A stretch of 64,000 nt of DNA from Nitrospira sp. (GTDB lineage Bacteria > Nitrospirota > Nitrospiria > Nitrospirales > Nitrospiraceae): the NCBI GenBank assembly GCA_024998625.1, contig JACOEL010000001.1, positions 404,722-468,721 on the forward strand, given 5' to 3'. The position numbers and the translations under genes are program-made. The notes below the pieces were generated by a model. It had not been told where the DNA came from. It ran no database searches and saw nothing but the letters and a program-made list of their open reading frames with translations. Position 1 is the stretch's first letter. Each line of letters opens with the position of its first letter. Of this stretch, positions 1 through 9,594 are shown piece after piece.

Positions 1-697
1 GGTCACGACGAAGCCGGGAGAACGGACGCGCTCTTCCCTCTCCCAGGCCTGGCCGTTCGAACGGCAAGATCAACGTGTCAGCTCGACCCGGCAATCGCTC
101 AGCCCACCAGGCGCGTCCCTGACGAGCGTCGTCGCCGTCAAGCAATTCATGCAGCCACTCGGAGAATTGCCCGTATTGTACCAGCCTCTCATCCTCCTGT
201 CCGCCGACCCTCCCTTCGTAGAAACGGCTGAGTTCAGCCGCGAGGATGGTCAGCGACCAGGCATCTGCGCAGAGACCAGGCAGGTCAAGAATCAACCGCG
301 ACCGTGACTCCGTCAGACGGCAGAATGTGGCATACACCAACGGGCCCCGTTCCCAATCCAGACCGGCGGTCTGCCGAGCGGCCTCCGCCACACCCTGTTC
401 CTGTTCGCGTTCGTCGGAGAGGTGACGGAGATCGATGCTTCGCCAGGCGGGGTGGATCTGCTCTCGAACGACTTGAAAGGGCACCTTCATCCCGGGCTCC
501 TGGTAGAAAGTGGTGCGAAGGCTCTCATGCCTGGCCAGCACCCGACAGAGAGCCTCCCGCATCATGTCGCTTTCGAATGCCCCATCCAGACGGAACGAGA
601 CCCGGGCATTCCCAGTATAACCACGTTGCTGCAGCGCCCACAGTCGCTTTTGTTGAGGCGACAGCCTGAGGCCCTGCACTTCAATCTCTTGTTGCAT
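1..697 (-). CDS. NRPS, N-terminal condensation-family domain (partial at window edge)
   Basis: About 232 residues are visible and the rest lies off the left edge. The protein opens with LSPQQKRLWALQQ, the C1 motif of condensation domains, then HESLRTTFYQEPGMKVPFQVV, a typical early C-domain stretch. The catalytic HHxxxDG motif is replaced by PGLCADA, inside LDLPGLCADAWS, so both histidines are missing. This is either a non-condensing member of the superfamily or a divergent subtype. The ATG at 697 follows GGGAGG and lies 8 bases after the stop of the preceding NRPS, so it is the next gene of the same operon. It should carry the following module(s), but none is visible. Membership of the C superfamily is clear; its activity is not. 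Confidence 0.85.
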   Translation of the reverse strand, partial: MQQEIEVQGLRLSPQQKRLWALQQRGYTGNARVSFRLDGAFESDMMREALCRVLARHESLRTTFYQEPGMKVPFQVVREQIHPAWRSIDLRHLSDEREQEQGVAEAARQTAGLDWERGPLVYATFCRLTESRSRLILDLPGLCADAWSLTILAAELSRFYEGRVGGQEDERLVQYGQFSEWLHELLDGDDARQGRAWWAERLPGRADTLILPFERPGLGEGRARPFSRLRRD

Positions 698-705
698 CCC
701 TCCCC

Positions 706-3700
706 CTATCGCCTCACGACATGGACGGCCGATTGAGCCACCATGTCGCCCATTGCCACGACGATTTTTCGAGGCCCGACGAACGGATCGCGGGCGTGCG
801 CCACCAGCATATTGTCCAGCATCACGAGATCGCTCTCCTGCCAGGGAAACCGAACCGCCGTGCGTTCGTACAATTCGCCGATTTCATCGACCACCTCGTC
901 TTCGATTGCAGTGCCGTCTCCGTAGTAGACGTTTCGCGGCAGAGAATCGATACCGAGCATCGACAAGAGCGATTCACGTACCGCCGGCTCCAAACAGGAG
1001 ACATGGTGGAGTTGGATCTGGTTGAAAAAGACCGACTCGCCGGTGTCGGGATGTTCGATGACGGCCGGACAGACCTGCCTGGTGCGCAGACCATCCTTCT
1101 CCAACCATTGGCAGACCATGCCGTTCTTCGCGCAGAGCTCTTCCACGACCGCCTTGTCGGTCGTCCGGAAAAAATCCTGCCAGCTGACATCCACACCCGG
1201 GACGAAGTGACGAACATACATGAGCTGCCTGGTCCGCAAGCGTTCACGCAGCGCCGGCCGAAGCCCTTGCAGCATGAGACGGCCGTCCACGATCGGCGTC
1301 TGCCCCCCTTCCTGCGCGGCCTGCAGGCAAAAGAAGAACTGCTTCTGCGGCCAGCGATGCATATGGGAGCTTTCGTTGTGGAAGAGAATCGGTTTGTCAG
1401 ACGGATAGGGTGTGGAGCCGTAGACATGGCGCCCGCTCTGTTCCCTCGGCAGGTCGCCGTACTCCCCGAACAACTCCTGGCATACCGCTTGTGCAACCGC
1501 TTCGAATTCCGGCACCGTCTTGAGCGGGAAGCCGCGAAACAGCACGGCACCGTGTTTCAGCAACTGTCCTTGCAGCAGTGAGCGATGTTCCCGGACCCAT
1601 CCAGCCAGATCGACATCGTCGACGGCCGGAGTATACAGCCACGGAAGCGACTGGGCCTCGCTCAGGGGACGACCGATCACCAACGTACGTTGTGACAGGG
1701 TCACGGCTTTCGGCTTGATGTTCTTGAATCGTTGCAGGCGTTGCTCGTTCCGTTGTTTGATTTCCATGCTGCGCGCCTCCTTTGCATCCATACCTTCCAG
1801 GTCGAGCCGGTCGATCCTGAGTTCAGGCGACTGCCCGATCTCTTTCAATAAGAGGAGGAACCGCTGCGTCCATCCGGCAACCGTTTCACACTCAAACAGG
1901 TCCCGGCTGAACTTCCACAACCCGGAACATCCGTCCTCTGCCTCTTCCATGAAGAGTCCCATGTCAAACCGCGACACCTCATGCTCGAACTCCAATGCCT
2001 CGACGCTTACGCCGGTCAATTGCAACGACGGAGGAGGCACGTTTTGCAACACGAACAAGACCTGCACCAGCGGATTCCGTCCGGGGTCGCGAGCTAATTT
2101 CAGAGATTCCACGATCTTCTCGAACGGCACATCCTGATGTGCGTAGCCGCCCAAGGCCGTCTCGCGCACCCGCCCCAACAACTCCACGAAAGACGGACTG
2201 CCGCTCAGATCCGTGCGCAACGGAAGAAGGTTGACAAAAAACCCCACCAGATGCTCTGTTTCGGCACGGTTGCGGTTGGCGACATCGGTGCCCACGAGGA
2301 TGTCGGTTTGCCCGCTGCAGCGAGAAAGGAGCACCTTGAACGCCGCCAGCAAGGTCATGAACAAGGTTACGCCGTGGCGGCGACTCAAGAGCTTGAGCGG
2401 CTCCAGGATCTCCAACGGCACATGAAACGTGGCGCGGCCGCCTCGATACCGCTGAACATCCGGACGCGCATGGTCCGTCGGAAGCGCCAACTGAGGCGGT
2501 GCGGACCCGAGCCGCTGTTTCCAGTACCCGATTTCCCGCTCCAACAGGGCACCTTGCAACCACTGTCGCTGCCAGGCGGCGAAATCGCGGTACTGAACGG
2601 GCAAGTCTGGCAGCATCGTATCCAGCGCCTGCTCCAACACCTCCTCCGATCCCTCCGGCAGCGCGGCAAGCGCGTTGTAGATCGTCGCGATTTCATGCGT
2701 CACCAACGCCAGAGACCAGGCGTCGGCCGCGATGTGATGCACCGTCACGAGCAACAGATGCTCCTCAGTGGTCAACGCCACCAGCGTCGCGCGGATCGGC
2801 AAATCGCGCTCCAAGAAGAACGGTTGGTACGCCTGCGAGTCCTCAATCTGACGGACCGCCGCCGTGCGCTCCTCGTCGGACAGCCGAGTCAGGTCCTCGA
2901 TCGGCATCGAGAAACGGTCTGCCCCCACGACAACTTGCCGCGGTTCTCCGTCGGAAGCTGGGAAGATGGTACGCAACGCTTCATGTCGGCGAAGGAGTTC
3001 GAGGAAACTGCGCTCCAGAATCCGTCCGTGCAGCGCCCCCCTGAGCCGTAGTGCAAACGGAAGATTGTACGCTCCACTCTCCGGATCCATCTGTGCCAGG
3101 AACCAGAGGCGTTGCTGTGCAAAAGACAACGGCATGTGATCAGTCCGCGGCGCGGCGATAAGCGGCGGCGCCGCCCCACCCTCCCCTTTCATCAGGGTCT
3201 GGTCGACTGCCGTGGCAAAGTCTTTGACGGTCGGACGATCGAACAACGTCCGCAAGGGAAGCTCAACGCGAAACGCCGCGCGCACCCTGGACAGGACCTG
3301 TGTGGCGAGCAACGAATGGCCGCCGAGTTCGAAGAAATTGTCGAGAGTCCCGACGTGCGGTATGGCCAGGACATCGGCCCATAACCCGGCGATCAATTCT
3401 TCGGTCGGCGTATGAGGACCTATCTGGCGATCGTTCGCCGGGCTGTATGCAGGAGAGGGGAGCGCCTTGCGATCCACCTTGCCGTTCGGGGTGAGCGGAA
3501 AGGTGTCGAGCATGACGAATGTCGTTGGAATCATATAGTCAGGAAGTTGCTCGAGCAGGAAGCGTTTCAGCTCATCCGGCGACACTGGCGAACCCGCTTC
3601 GGGAACGCAATAGGCCACAATTCGCTTGTCACCCTGTGCGTCGCGAACGGTGACAATACTGCGACCAATCTTCGGGTGCCGACTCAGGCAGGTCTCAATC

Positions 3701-6700
3701 TCGCCCAACTCGATCCGATAGCCGCGCACCTTCACCTGATGATCGATCCGTCCGAGAAACTCCAGGGTACCGTCTGCCTGATAGCGAGCCTGGTCGCCCG
3801 TCCGATACAACCGAGCGCCGGGCAGTCGACTGAAGGGATCGGGAACAAATCGCTCAGCGGTCAGGTCCGGCCTCTGCCAGTAGCCGCGCGCCACCCCCTC
3901 ACCGCCGATGTAGAGTTCCCCCGGGACACCAATAGGGGTAGGCATGACGTTCGCATCGAGCACATAGATCTGTGTATTCGCGAGGGGATGGCCCAGTGGA
4001 ACGATTCCGTCGACGTGGTCCACGCGGGTGAGCATGGACCACACCGTGGTTTCGGTCGGGCCGTAGAGATTCCACATCTCACACCCGCGCGCCTGAAATG
4101 CCTGCGCCAATTCAGGCGGACAGGCCTCGCCGCCGCAGAGCGCCCGCAGCCGAGGAATCTCCGCCGCATCGAGTAACAACCGCCACCCTGAGGGCGTCGC
4201 CTGCATGATCGTCGCCCCAACCTGTTCCAACTTCTGCGCCAATCGTTCCCCGTCGACGACCATGTCACGACTGATGACGACCGTCCGCCCCCCCACGATC
4301 AGCGGAAGGAAAAGTTCCAACAGGGCGATGTCGAAAGAGATCGATGTGGTGCTGGCCATGACTTCACCATCAGCCGGCTGCAGCGCCTCTTGCATGGCCA
4401 AGAGAAAATTCACCGCGCTCCGGTGGCGAACCATCACGCCCTTGGGTCTGCCGGTCGACCCCGACGTGTAGATCACGTAGGCCAGATGCTCGGACATGTG
4501 GTTCACGAGCGGCTTGTCCGTGGATTCCTGAGCGATCAGCGTCCAATTCTCCAGGTCGATCCTGTGGAGCGCCGTTCCGCCGAGGTCCTCCAGGAGCCGT
4601 CCCTGCGTCAGCGTCACGGCGATACGAGCATCCTGGAACATGTAGGCCAGGCGATCTTTGGGATAGGTCGGATCGAGCGGAACATAGGCAGCGCCGGCTT
4701 TCAAGACCCCCAGCATCGCCACCAACAGGTTCGCCGATCGTTCCACACAAATACCGACCGGGACGGCCGGTCCCACAGCGCGCTTCAGCAACGCATGGGC
4801 CAGTTGATTGGCACGCGCATCCAGTTCCCGATACGTGAGATGCACGTCTTCGAACGAGACCGCGATCCGATCGGGTGTCCGGTGAACCTGTGCTTCGAAT
4901 AACTCATGGAGGCATTGATCTGAAGGAAAGGACCGTTCGGTGTCGTTCCAATCAACCAGCAGATGTTGCCGTTCCTCCTGCGACAGGGCGGACAATTCTG
5001 ACAACCGGGCATCAGACCTCTCGATCATGCCGTCGATCATCGCCGCCCAATGGCGTACGATCCGGCCCACCATCTCATCGCTCATACGCTGCCTGTCATA
5101 GGAGAAGATCAGCGTAAGTCGGTCTTCCGGAACCACAGTGATCGTGAGCGGATAGTTCGTCCATCCCTCCACATCAACGGCTTCGATGCCGAATGTCTTG
5201 CCGTACTCTTGAACGGCCTCGTCGAGCAGATAATTTTGAAAGACGAGTACGCTGTCAAACAGCGACGTGCCTCGTCGGATCTCGCTCCACCCTTGAACCT
5301 GCACCAAGGGACTGTACTCATACCGACGCAGATCGACATTGCGTGTCTGGATCTCTCGAAGCCACTCTGGCAATGAGGTCGTCGGCGCGACCAGCAATCG
5401 CAGAGGCACCGTGTTGATGAACAGACCCAGGATGGCATCCCCGGCCGGCACCTCTTCCGGACGGCCGGACACGGTCACACCGAACAACACGTCGCGCTCG
5501 CCGCTGTAGCGTGAAAGCAACAGCGCCCAGGCTGCTTGTACGACCGTATTCAGCGTCACGCGACACGATTGAGCCAACCGTTGAAGGGCGCGCAACGTGT
5601 CAAGGGACACATCCAGGCGTTGCTCGCCGTAGCGTACGCCGTCGGATGCGCGCTGCTCAGTCCGTTCCGGCAGCCGCGTCGGCTCATGGAATCCTTGCAG
5701 ATAGTTTCGCCAGAAGGTCTCTGTCCCCGCGATATCTTGTCGCAGGAACCATTGGATATAGTCGCGATACGAAGGACCCGGCTTCGGTGTCGAGACCTCG
5801 GCACGTTGAAGGGCCTCATAGGCGGTCATAACTTCCTGAACCAGCAGCCCCTGGCAGGAACCATCAAGAATGGCGTGATGGAGACTCCACACCATCCACC
5901 AGGAATGCTCCCCGCGACGGATCAGGGCTAGCCGCATCAACGGAGCTTGATCGAATGCAAAACCGCGGGCACGATCAGCAGCCAGATAGTCCTGCAAAGC
6001 CGCTTGTCTGCTTGTATCATCGGCAAGGTTTCGCCAATCGAGCCGCTCCACCGGCAGGCGCACGTGACGAAAGACGGCTTGCAGTGGTTCAGACGCAGCC
6101 TCGGACAGAAATCCCGTTCGCAGCACGGCATGTCGATCGACGGCCTGCTGCCACGCCTGCTCTAATGCGTCAGGATCAAGGCCTTGGGTAAACGCATAGA
6201 CCACGTGGTTGTGATAGGCCCCGTCCTGTTCACCATGCAGACTGTGAAACAGCATGCCTTGTTGCATCGGAGAAGCCGGATAGAGGTCCTCGATGGCCCC
6301 CTCGTATGTGGCGAGCAAGGACTGCAACCGTCCGGGCTCAAGCCTGGCCAGAGAAAACGGCGCTGCAGGCACCGTCTCCTGCGTGGATTCCTGCCCGCTC
6401 TGCACCGGAGCAGGCTCCTCAAGGAGGGCTGCGATTGCCGCCACCGTCTGGTGTTGAAAGACCAGTTTCGGCGTCAGTTTGACGCCGGCTCGATGGGCCT
6501 TCCCCACGATCTTCAGACACAGAATCGAATCTCCGCCAAGATCGAAAAAATTATCGTGCACGCCGACCTCTTCGACATGCAGCACTTCTCCCCAGATGGT
6601 GGCAAGCGCCGACTCGATCGCCGTACGAGGCGCCGCATACGAGAGTGCCGCGCCCGCCGCCTGTTGCGTCGGATTCGGCAATGCGGCTCGATCCAACTTC

Positions 6701-9594
6701 CCGTTCGCCGTCAGGGGGAAGGATTCCAGCGCCACGATCGTGTGGGGCATCATGTAATCGGGTAGTTGCCGTGCGAGGGCAGCGCGTATCGCGGCAACAT
6801 CGAGCGTCGAAGGTCCCGTGACATAGGACACCACTTGCTGCGCTCCGTCGTCGGCTGTACGGACGACCGTAACGGCATCCATCACGCCCGATTCACGACG
6901 AAGGCTCGCATCGATCTCCCCGAGCTCGACTCGAAATCCTCGTAATTTGACCTGATTATCCACGCGACCAAGAAACTCGATCGTGCCGTCGGTTCCATAC
7001 CGAGCCCTGTCGCCGGTACGATACAGACGCCCGCCTGGGCGAAGTCCGTAGGGATCGGGGATAAATCGTTCGGCCGTCAATTCGGGACGTTGAAGATACC
7101 CACGAGCCAGACCCTGTCCGCCGAGATACAATTCCCCAGGCAACCCTGCCGGCATCGGCTGAAGATCCCGATCAAGAATATAGGCCTGACTGTTCGCCAA
7201 AGGCCTGCCGATGGGCATCGCCGCACTGGTGTGGGCCTGTTCCTCCAATCGATGCACGAGCACACCGACCGTCGTTTCGGTCGGCCCGTAATGGTTGACG
7301 ATCGCACAATCCGGCGCCAGCGCTCGGATTCTTCCGATCAGGCCTTCGCGCGCGCTTTCGCCACCGAGCATCACACAATGCCGCGGCAAGACCCATGACG
7401 GGTGTTCCGCTTCCAAGAGGCCGGCCAGGTGACTCGGAGCAATTTTCAGTACCTCCACTCGATGCTCATGCATGTACTCGGCCATCGCGTCGGGATCGAA
7501 ACCCCGGTCTGTCGAGAGCACATGCAGCGGGCGACCGGAACAGAGCGCGCCGAAAATGGCGGTATTGCCCAGATCGGCGCCGACGGTGGAGACCATGGCG
7601 AAACTCGCCGCTTCCGGCAACGCCAATCGATCCAAGAGACCCTGCACGTAGTTGACCAACTGACGATGCTCCACCACGACCCCCTTGGGACGACCGGTCG
7701 AGCCGCTGGTATAAATCACGTAGGCGGCATGATCGGGACGAACCCAGCCGCCAATAGGGGCGTCCGAACAGGCTTCGATCGCGGGCCGGTCGCGATCCAC
7801 ATACACTCGAGGGATTCCCGTGTCAGGAAGGGCTTCGCTCCATTTGCTGCCCGTCAAGACGATGTGGACACCGCTGTCATCCAGCATGTACCCCACGCGC
7901 TCCGCCGGCAGTTTCGGATCGAGCGGAACGTATCCCCCTCCGGCCTTCAGGATCGCCAGCAGACCCACGATCAAATCCAACGAACGCTCCATACACAGGC
8001 CGACCAACACTTCCGGTCCGACGCCTTTCGTTTTTAGATAGGCGGCCAGACGATTGGCCCTGCCGTCCAATTCGCGCCCGCTGAGCACCTCTCCCTCGTA
8101 CACTAGGGCAACCCTGTCGGGATGTTCACGTACAGACCGTTCAAAGAGGTCATGGACGCATGTAGGCGCCGGCGGTTCGGGCGATTCGACCGCAATGCCC
8201 CGCCCCTGCGCCAACACCAGTCGCCGTTCATCTTCGCTCAACGGCGAGAGGTCGGCCAGACGGAGATTCCCATCCGACGCGAGCCGTCCCAACAACGTCA
8301 CGTAATGACGGAGCATGCGCGATATCGCGGCATGGCTGAAACGGCTTCTGGCATAACAGAGGATGAGGCGGACCTCTGCGCCCGGTTCCGCCATCAGCGA
8401 CAAGGGATAGTTATTACGCCCGGCGGTAAGCGTATAGGCGCCTTTTTCTTCGAGAGACAGGGGACTGATTTTCAGCCCTTCTTGCTCTCCGGTCGATTCA
8501 TCCTCGGGAAAACTCTCGAAGACGACGATTGTGTCGAACAGGGAACGGCCCGCCGGAATCTCGCTCCAACGTTGAATGCTCGGCAAGGGCGTCCATTCGT
8601 ACTGTCGGATGGCGCTGTTCTGTTCCTGCAGCGCTTGCAGCCAGGTCGCCACCGTCGCGTCGCCCGGCAACGAGACTCGGACCGGCATCGTATTGATGAA
8701 CAACCCAACCATGCTGTCCGACTCCGGCAATTCTGCAGGGCGACCGGACACCGTGGATCCGAACAGGACTTCAGCCTCTCCGCTGTACCGGCTCAACAGC
8801 AATGCCCACGCCCCCTGCACGACCGTGTTGATCGTGAGTCGATGCCGCTGCGCGAAGCCTTTCAGTGCATCCCGTTGCTCATCGGACAACTGAATGTCCT
8901 GCTCCGCATACGGCAAATGGTCGTGCGACTCCGCCTCCTGATGTTCCTCCAGCGATAGAACAGTGGGCGTTCGAATGCCGGCCAATGAGGCCCGCCAAAA
9001 CGCCTCGGCCGCGCCAAGATCCTGTTTACTCAACCAGGTGATGTAATTGCGGTACGGAGGCGGCGACGCGATCTTCACTGGACGCCCTTGCCGCAAGGAC
9101 TCGTACGCGGTCACTACGTCTTTGAGCAGCAAGGCGACGCTCCACCCGTCTAACAGGATATGGTGGTGGCTGTTCACGAGGTACCAGGTGCGATCGTCGA
9201 CCGCGATCAAATGCAGGCGCATGAGCGGCGGCCGGAGAAAGTCGAATCCTTCCTGGCGGTCGCGCTGCAACAACGATTCAAGGGCCTGTCGGCGCTCCGC
9301 CGGCGCCAATGTCCGCCAATCATGGCGCTGGATCGGAAGCGACAGGGTTCGACACACGATCTGCAGGGGGTTGTCCACACCTTCCCATACGAAGGCGGTG
9401 CGCAAGATCGGATGCCTCTGGACCATCTGCTGCCACGCCTGCTCGAAGGCGTCGTACTCCAACGCGCCTTCCATCAGAAAGGTGTAGTGGCAAAAATACG
9501 GATCCGTCTCTCCTTCGGCCACCCGATGGAACAGCAGCCCTTCCTGAAGCGGGGATAGGTAATACATCGATTCGATATTTTTCTTATCCTGCAT
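706..9594 (-). CDS. NRPS, C-A-T-C-A-T-C-hydroxylase (predicted Asp, Gly)
   Basis: Large cytoplasmic assembly-line enzyme of about 2960 residues. Domains in order: C1 (10-450, HHILLDG), A1 (475-985), T1 (1000-1070, GGDSIL), C2 (1100-1535, HHAILDG), A2 (1560-2050), T2 (2060-2130, GGHSLL), C3 (2145-2590, HHIAADA), and a C-terminal TauD/SyrP-like Fe(II)/2-oxoglutarate hydroxylase (2630-2960) with an HNE iron motif and a distal His in DNMLVAHARD. My hand-read A1 code is D-L-T-K-M-G-H-V-G, Asp-like; A2 is D-I-L-Q-L-G-L-V-W, Gly-like. C1 has the LSPLQEGLLFH form typical of DCL domains, which fits the E domain ending the upstream protein. ATG at 9594 overlaps the upstream stop (TGATG); a GTG lies just before it. 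C3 is not followed by an A domain, so it may be an interface domain serving the hydroxylase. Codes need a predictor. Confidence 0.93.
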   Translation of the reverse strand: MQDKKNIESMYYLSPLQEGLLFHRVAEGETDPYFCHYTFLMEGALEYDAFEQAWQQMVQRHPILRTAFVWEGVDNPLQIVCRTLSLPIQRHDWRTLAPAERRQALESLLQRDRQEGFDFLRPPLMRLHLIAVDDRTWYLVNSHHHILLDGWSVALLLKDVVTAYESLRQGRPVKIASPPPYRNYITWLSKQDLGAAEAFWRASLAGIRTPTVLSLEEHQEAESHDHLPYAEQDIQLSDEQRDALKGFAQRHRLTINTVVQGAWALLLSRYSGEAEVLFGSTVSGRPAELPESDSMVGLFINTMPVRVSLPGDATVATWLQALQEQNSAIRQYEWTPLPSIQRWSEIPAGRSLFDTIVVFESFPEDESTGEQEGLKISPLSLEEKGAYTLTAGRNNYPLSLMAEPGAEVRLILCYARSRFSHAAISRMLRHYVTLLGRLASDGNLRLADLSPLSEDERRLVLAQGRGIAVESPEPPAPTCVHDLFERSVREHPDRVALVYEGEVLSGRELDGRANRLAAYLKTKGVGPEVLVGLCMERSLDLIVGLLAILKAGGGYVPLDPKLPAERVGYMLDDSGVHIVLTGSKWSEALPDTGIPRVYVDRDRPAIEACSDAPIGGWVRPDHAAYVIYTSGSTGRPKGVVVEHRQLVNYVQGLLDRLALPEAASFAMVSTVGADLGNTAIFGALCSGRPLHVLSTDRGFDPDAMAEYMHEHRVEVLKIAPSHLAGLLEAEHPSWVLPRHCVMLGGESAREGLIGRIRALAPDCAIVNHYGPTETTVGVLVHRLEEQAHTSAAMPIGRPLANSQAYILDRDLQPMPAGLPGELYLGGQGLARGYLQRPELTAERFIPDPYGLRPGGRLYRTGDRARYGTDGTIEFLGRVDNQVKLRGFRVELGEIDASLRRESGVMDAVTVVRTADDGAQQVVSYVTGPSTLDVAAIRAALARQLPDYMMPHTIVALESFPLTANGKLDRAALPNPTQQAAGAALSYAAPRTAIESALATIWGEVLHVEEVGVHDNFFDLGGDSILCLKIVGKAHRAGVKLTPKLVFQHQTVAAIAALLEEPAPVQSGQESTQETVPAAPFSLARLEPGRLQSLLATYEGAIEDLYPASPMQQGMLFHSLHGEQDGAYHNHVVYAFTQGLDPDALEQAWQQAVDRHAVLRTGFLSEAASEPLQAVFRHVRLPVERLDWRNLADDTSRQAALQDYLAADRARGFAFDQAPLMRLALIRRGEHSWWMVWSLHHAILDGSCQGLLVQEVMTAYEALQRAEVSTPKPGPSYRDYIQWFLRQDIAGTETFWRNYLQGFHEPTRLPERTEQRASDGVRYGEQRLDVSLDTLRALQRLAQSCRVTLNTVVQAAWALLLSRYSGERDVLFGVTVSGRPEEVPAGDAILGLFINTVPLRLLVAPTTSLPEWLREIQTRNVDLRRYEYSPLVQVQGWSEIRRGTSLFDSVLVFQNYLLDEAVQEYGKTFGIEAVDVEGWTNYPLTITVVPEDRLTLIFSYDRQRMSDEMVGRIVRHWAAMIDGMIERSDARLSELSALSQEERQHLLVDWNDTERSFPSDQCLHELFEAQVHRTPDRIAVSFEDVHLTYRELDARANQLAHALLKRAVGPAVPVGICVERSANLLVAMLGVLKAGAAYVPLDPTYPKDRLAYMFQDARIAVTLTQGRLLEDLGGTALHRIDLENWTLIAQESTDKPLVNHMSEHLAYVIYTSGSTGRPKGVMVRHRSAVNFLLAMQEALQPADGEVMASTTSISFDIALLELFLPLIVGGRTVVISRDMVVDGERLAQKLEQVGATIMQATPSGWRLLLDAAEIPRLRALCGGEACPPELAQAFQARGCEMWNLYGPTETTVWSMLTRVDHVDGIVPLGHPLANTQIYVLDANVMPTPIGVPGELYIGGEGVARGYWQRPDLTAERFVPDPFSRLPGARLYRTGDQARYQADGTLEFLGRIDHQVKVRGYRIELGEIETCLSRHPKIGRSIVTVRDAQGDKRIVAYCVPEAGSPVSPDELKRFLLEQLPDYMIPTTFVMLDTFPLTPNGKVDRKALPSPAYSPANDRQIGPHTPTEELIAGLWADVLAIPHVGTLDNFFELGGHSLLATQVLSRVRAAFRVELPLRTLFDRPTVKDFATAVDQTLMKGEGGAAPPLIAAPRTDHMPLSFAQQRLWFLAQMDPESGAYNLPFALRLRGALHGRILERSFLELLRRHEALRTIFPASDGEPRQVVVGADRFSMPIEDLTRLSDEERTAAVRQIEDSQAYQPFFLERDLPIRATLVALTTEEHLLLVTVHHIAADAWSLALVTHEIATIYNALAALPEGSEEVLEQALDTMLPDLPVQYRDFAAWQRQWLQGALLEREIGYWKQRLGSAPPQLALPTDHARPDVQRYRGGRATFHVPLEILEPLKLLSRRHGVTLFMTLLAAFKVLLSRCSGQTDILVGTDVANRNRAETEHLVGFFVNLLPLRTDLSGSPSFVELLGRVRETALGGYAHQDVPFEKIVESLKLARDPGRNPLVQVLFVLQNVPPPSLQLTGVSVEALEFEHEVSRFDMGLFMEEAEDGCSGLWKFSRDLFECETVAGWTQRFLLLLKEIGQSPELRIDRLDLEGMDAKEARSMEIKQRNEQRLQRFKNIKPKAVTLSQRTLVIGRPLSEAQSLPWLYTPAVDDVDLAGWVREHRSLLQGQLLKHGAVLFRGFPLKTVPEFEAVAQAVCQELFGEYGDLPREQSGRHVYGSTPYPSDKPILFHNESSHMHRWPQKQFFFCLQAAQEGGQTPIVDGRLMLQGLRPALRERLRTRQLMYVRHFVPGVDVSWQDFFRTTDKAVVEELCAKNGMVCQWLEKDGLRTRQVCPAVIEHPDTGESVFFNQIQLHHVSCLEPAVRESLLSMLGIDSLPRNVYYGDGTAIEDEVVDEIGELYERTAVRFPWQESDLVMLDNMLVAHARDPFVGPRKIVVAMGDMVAQSAVHVVRR

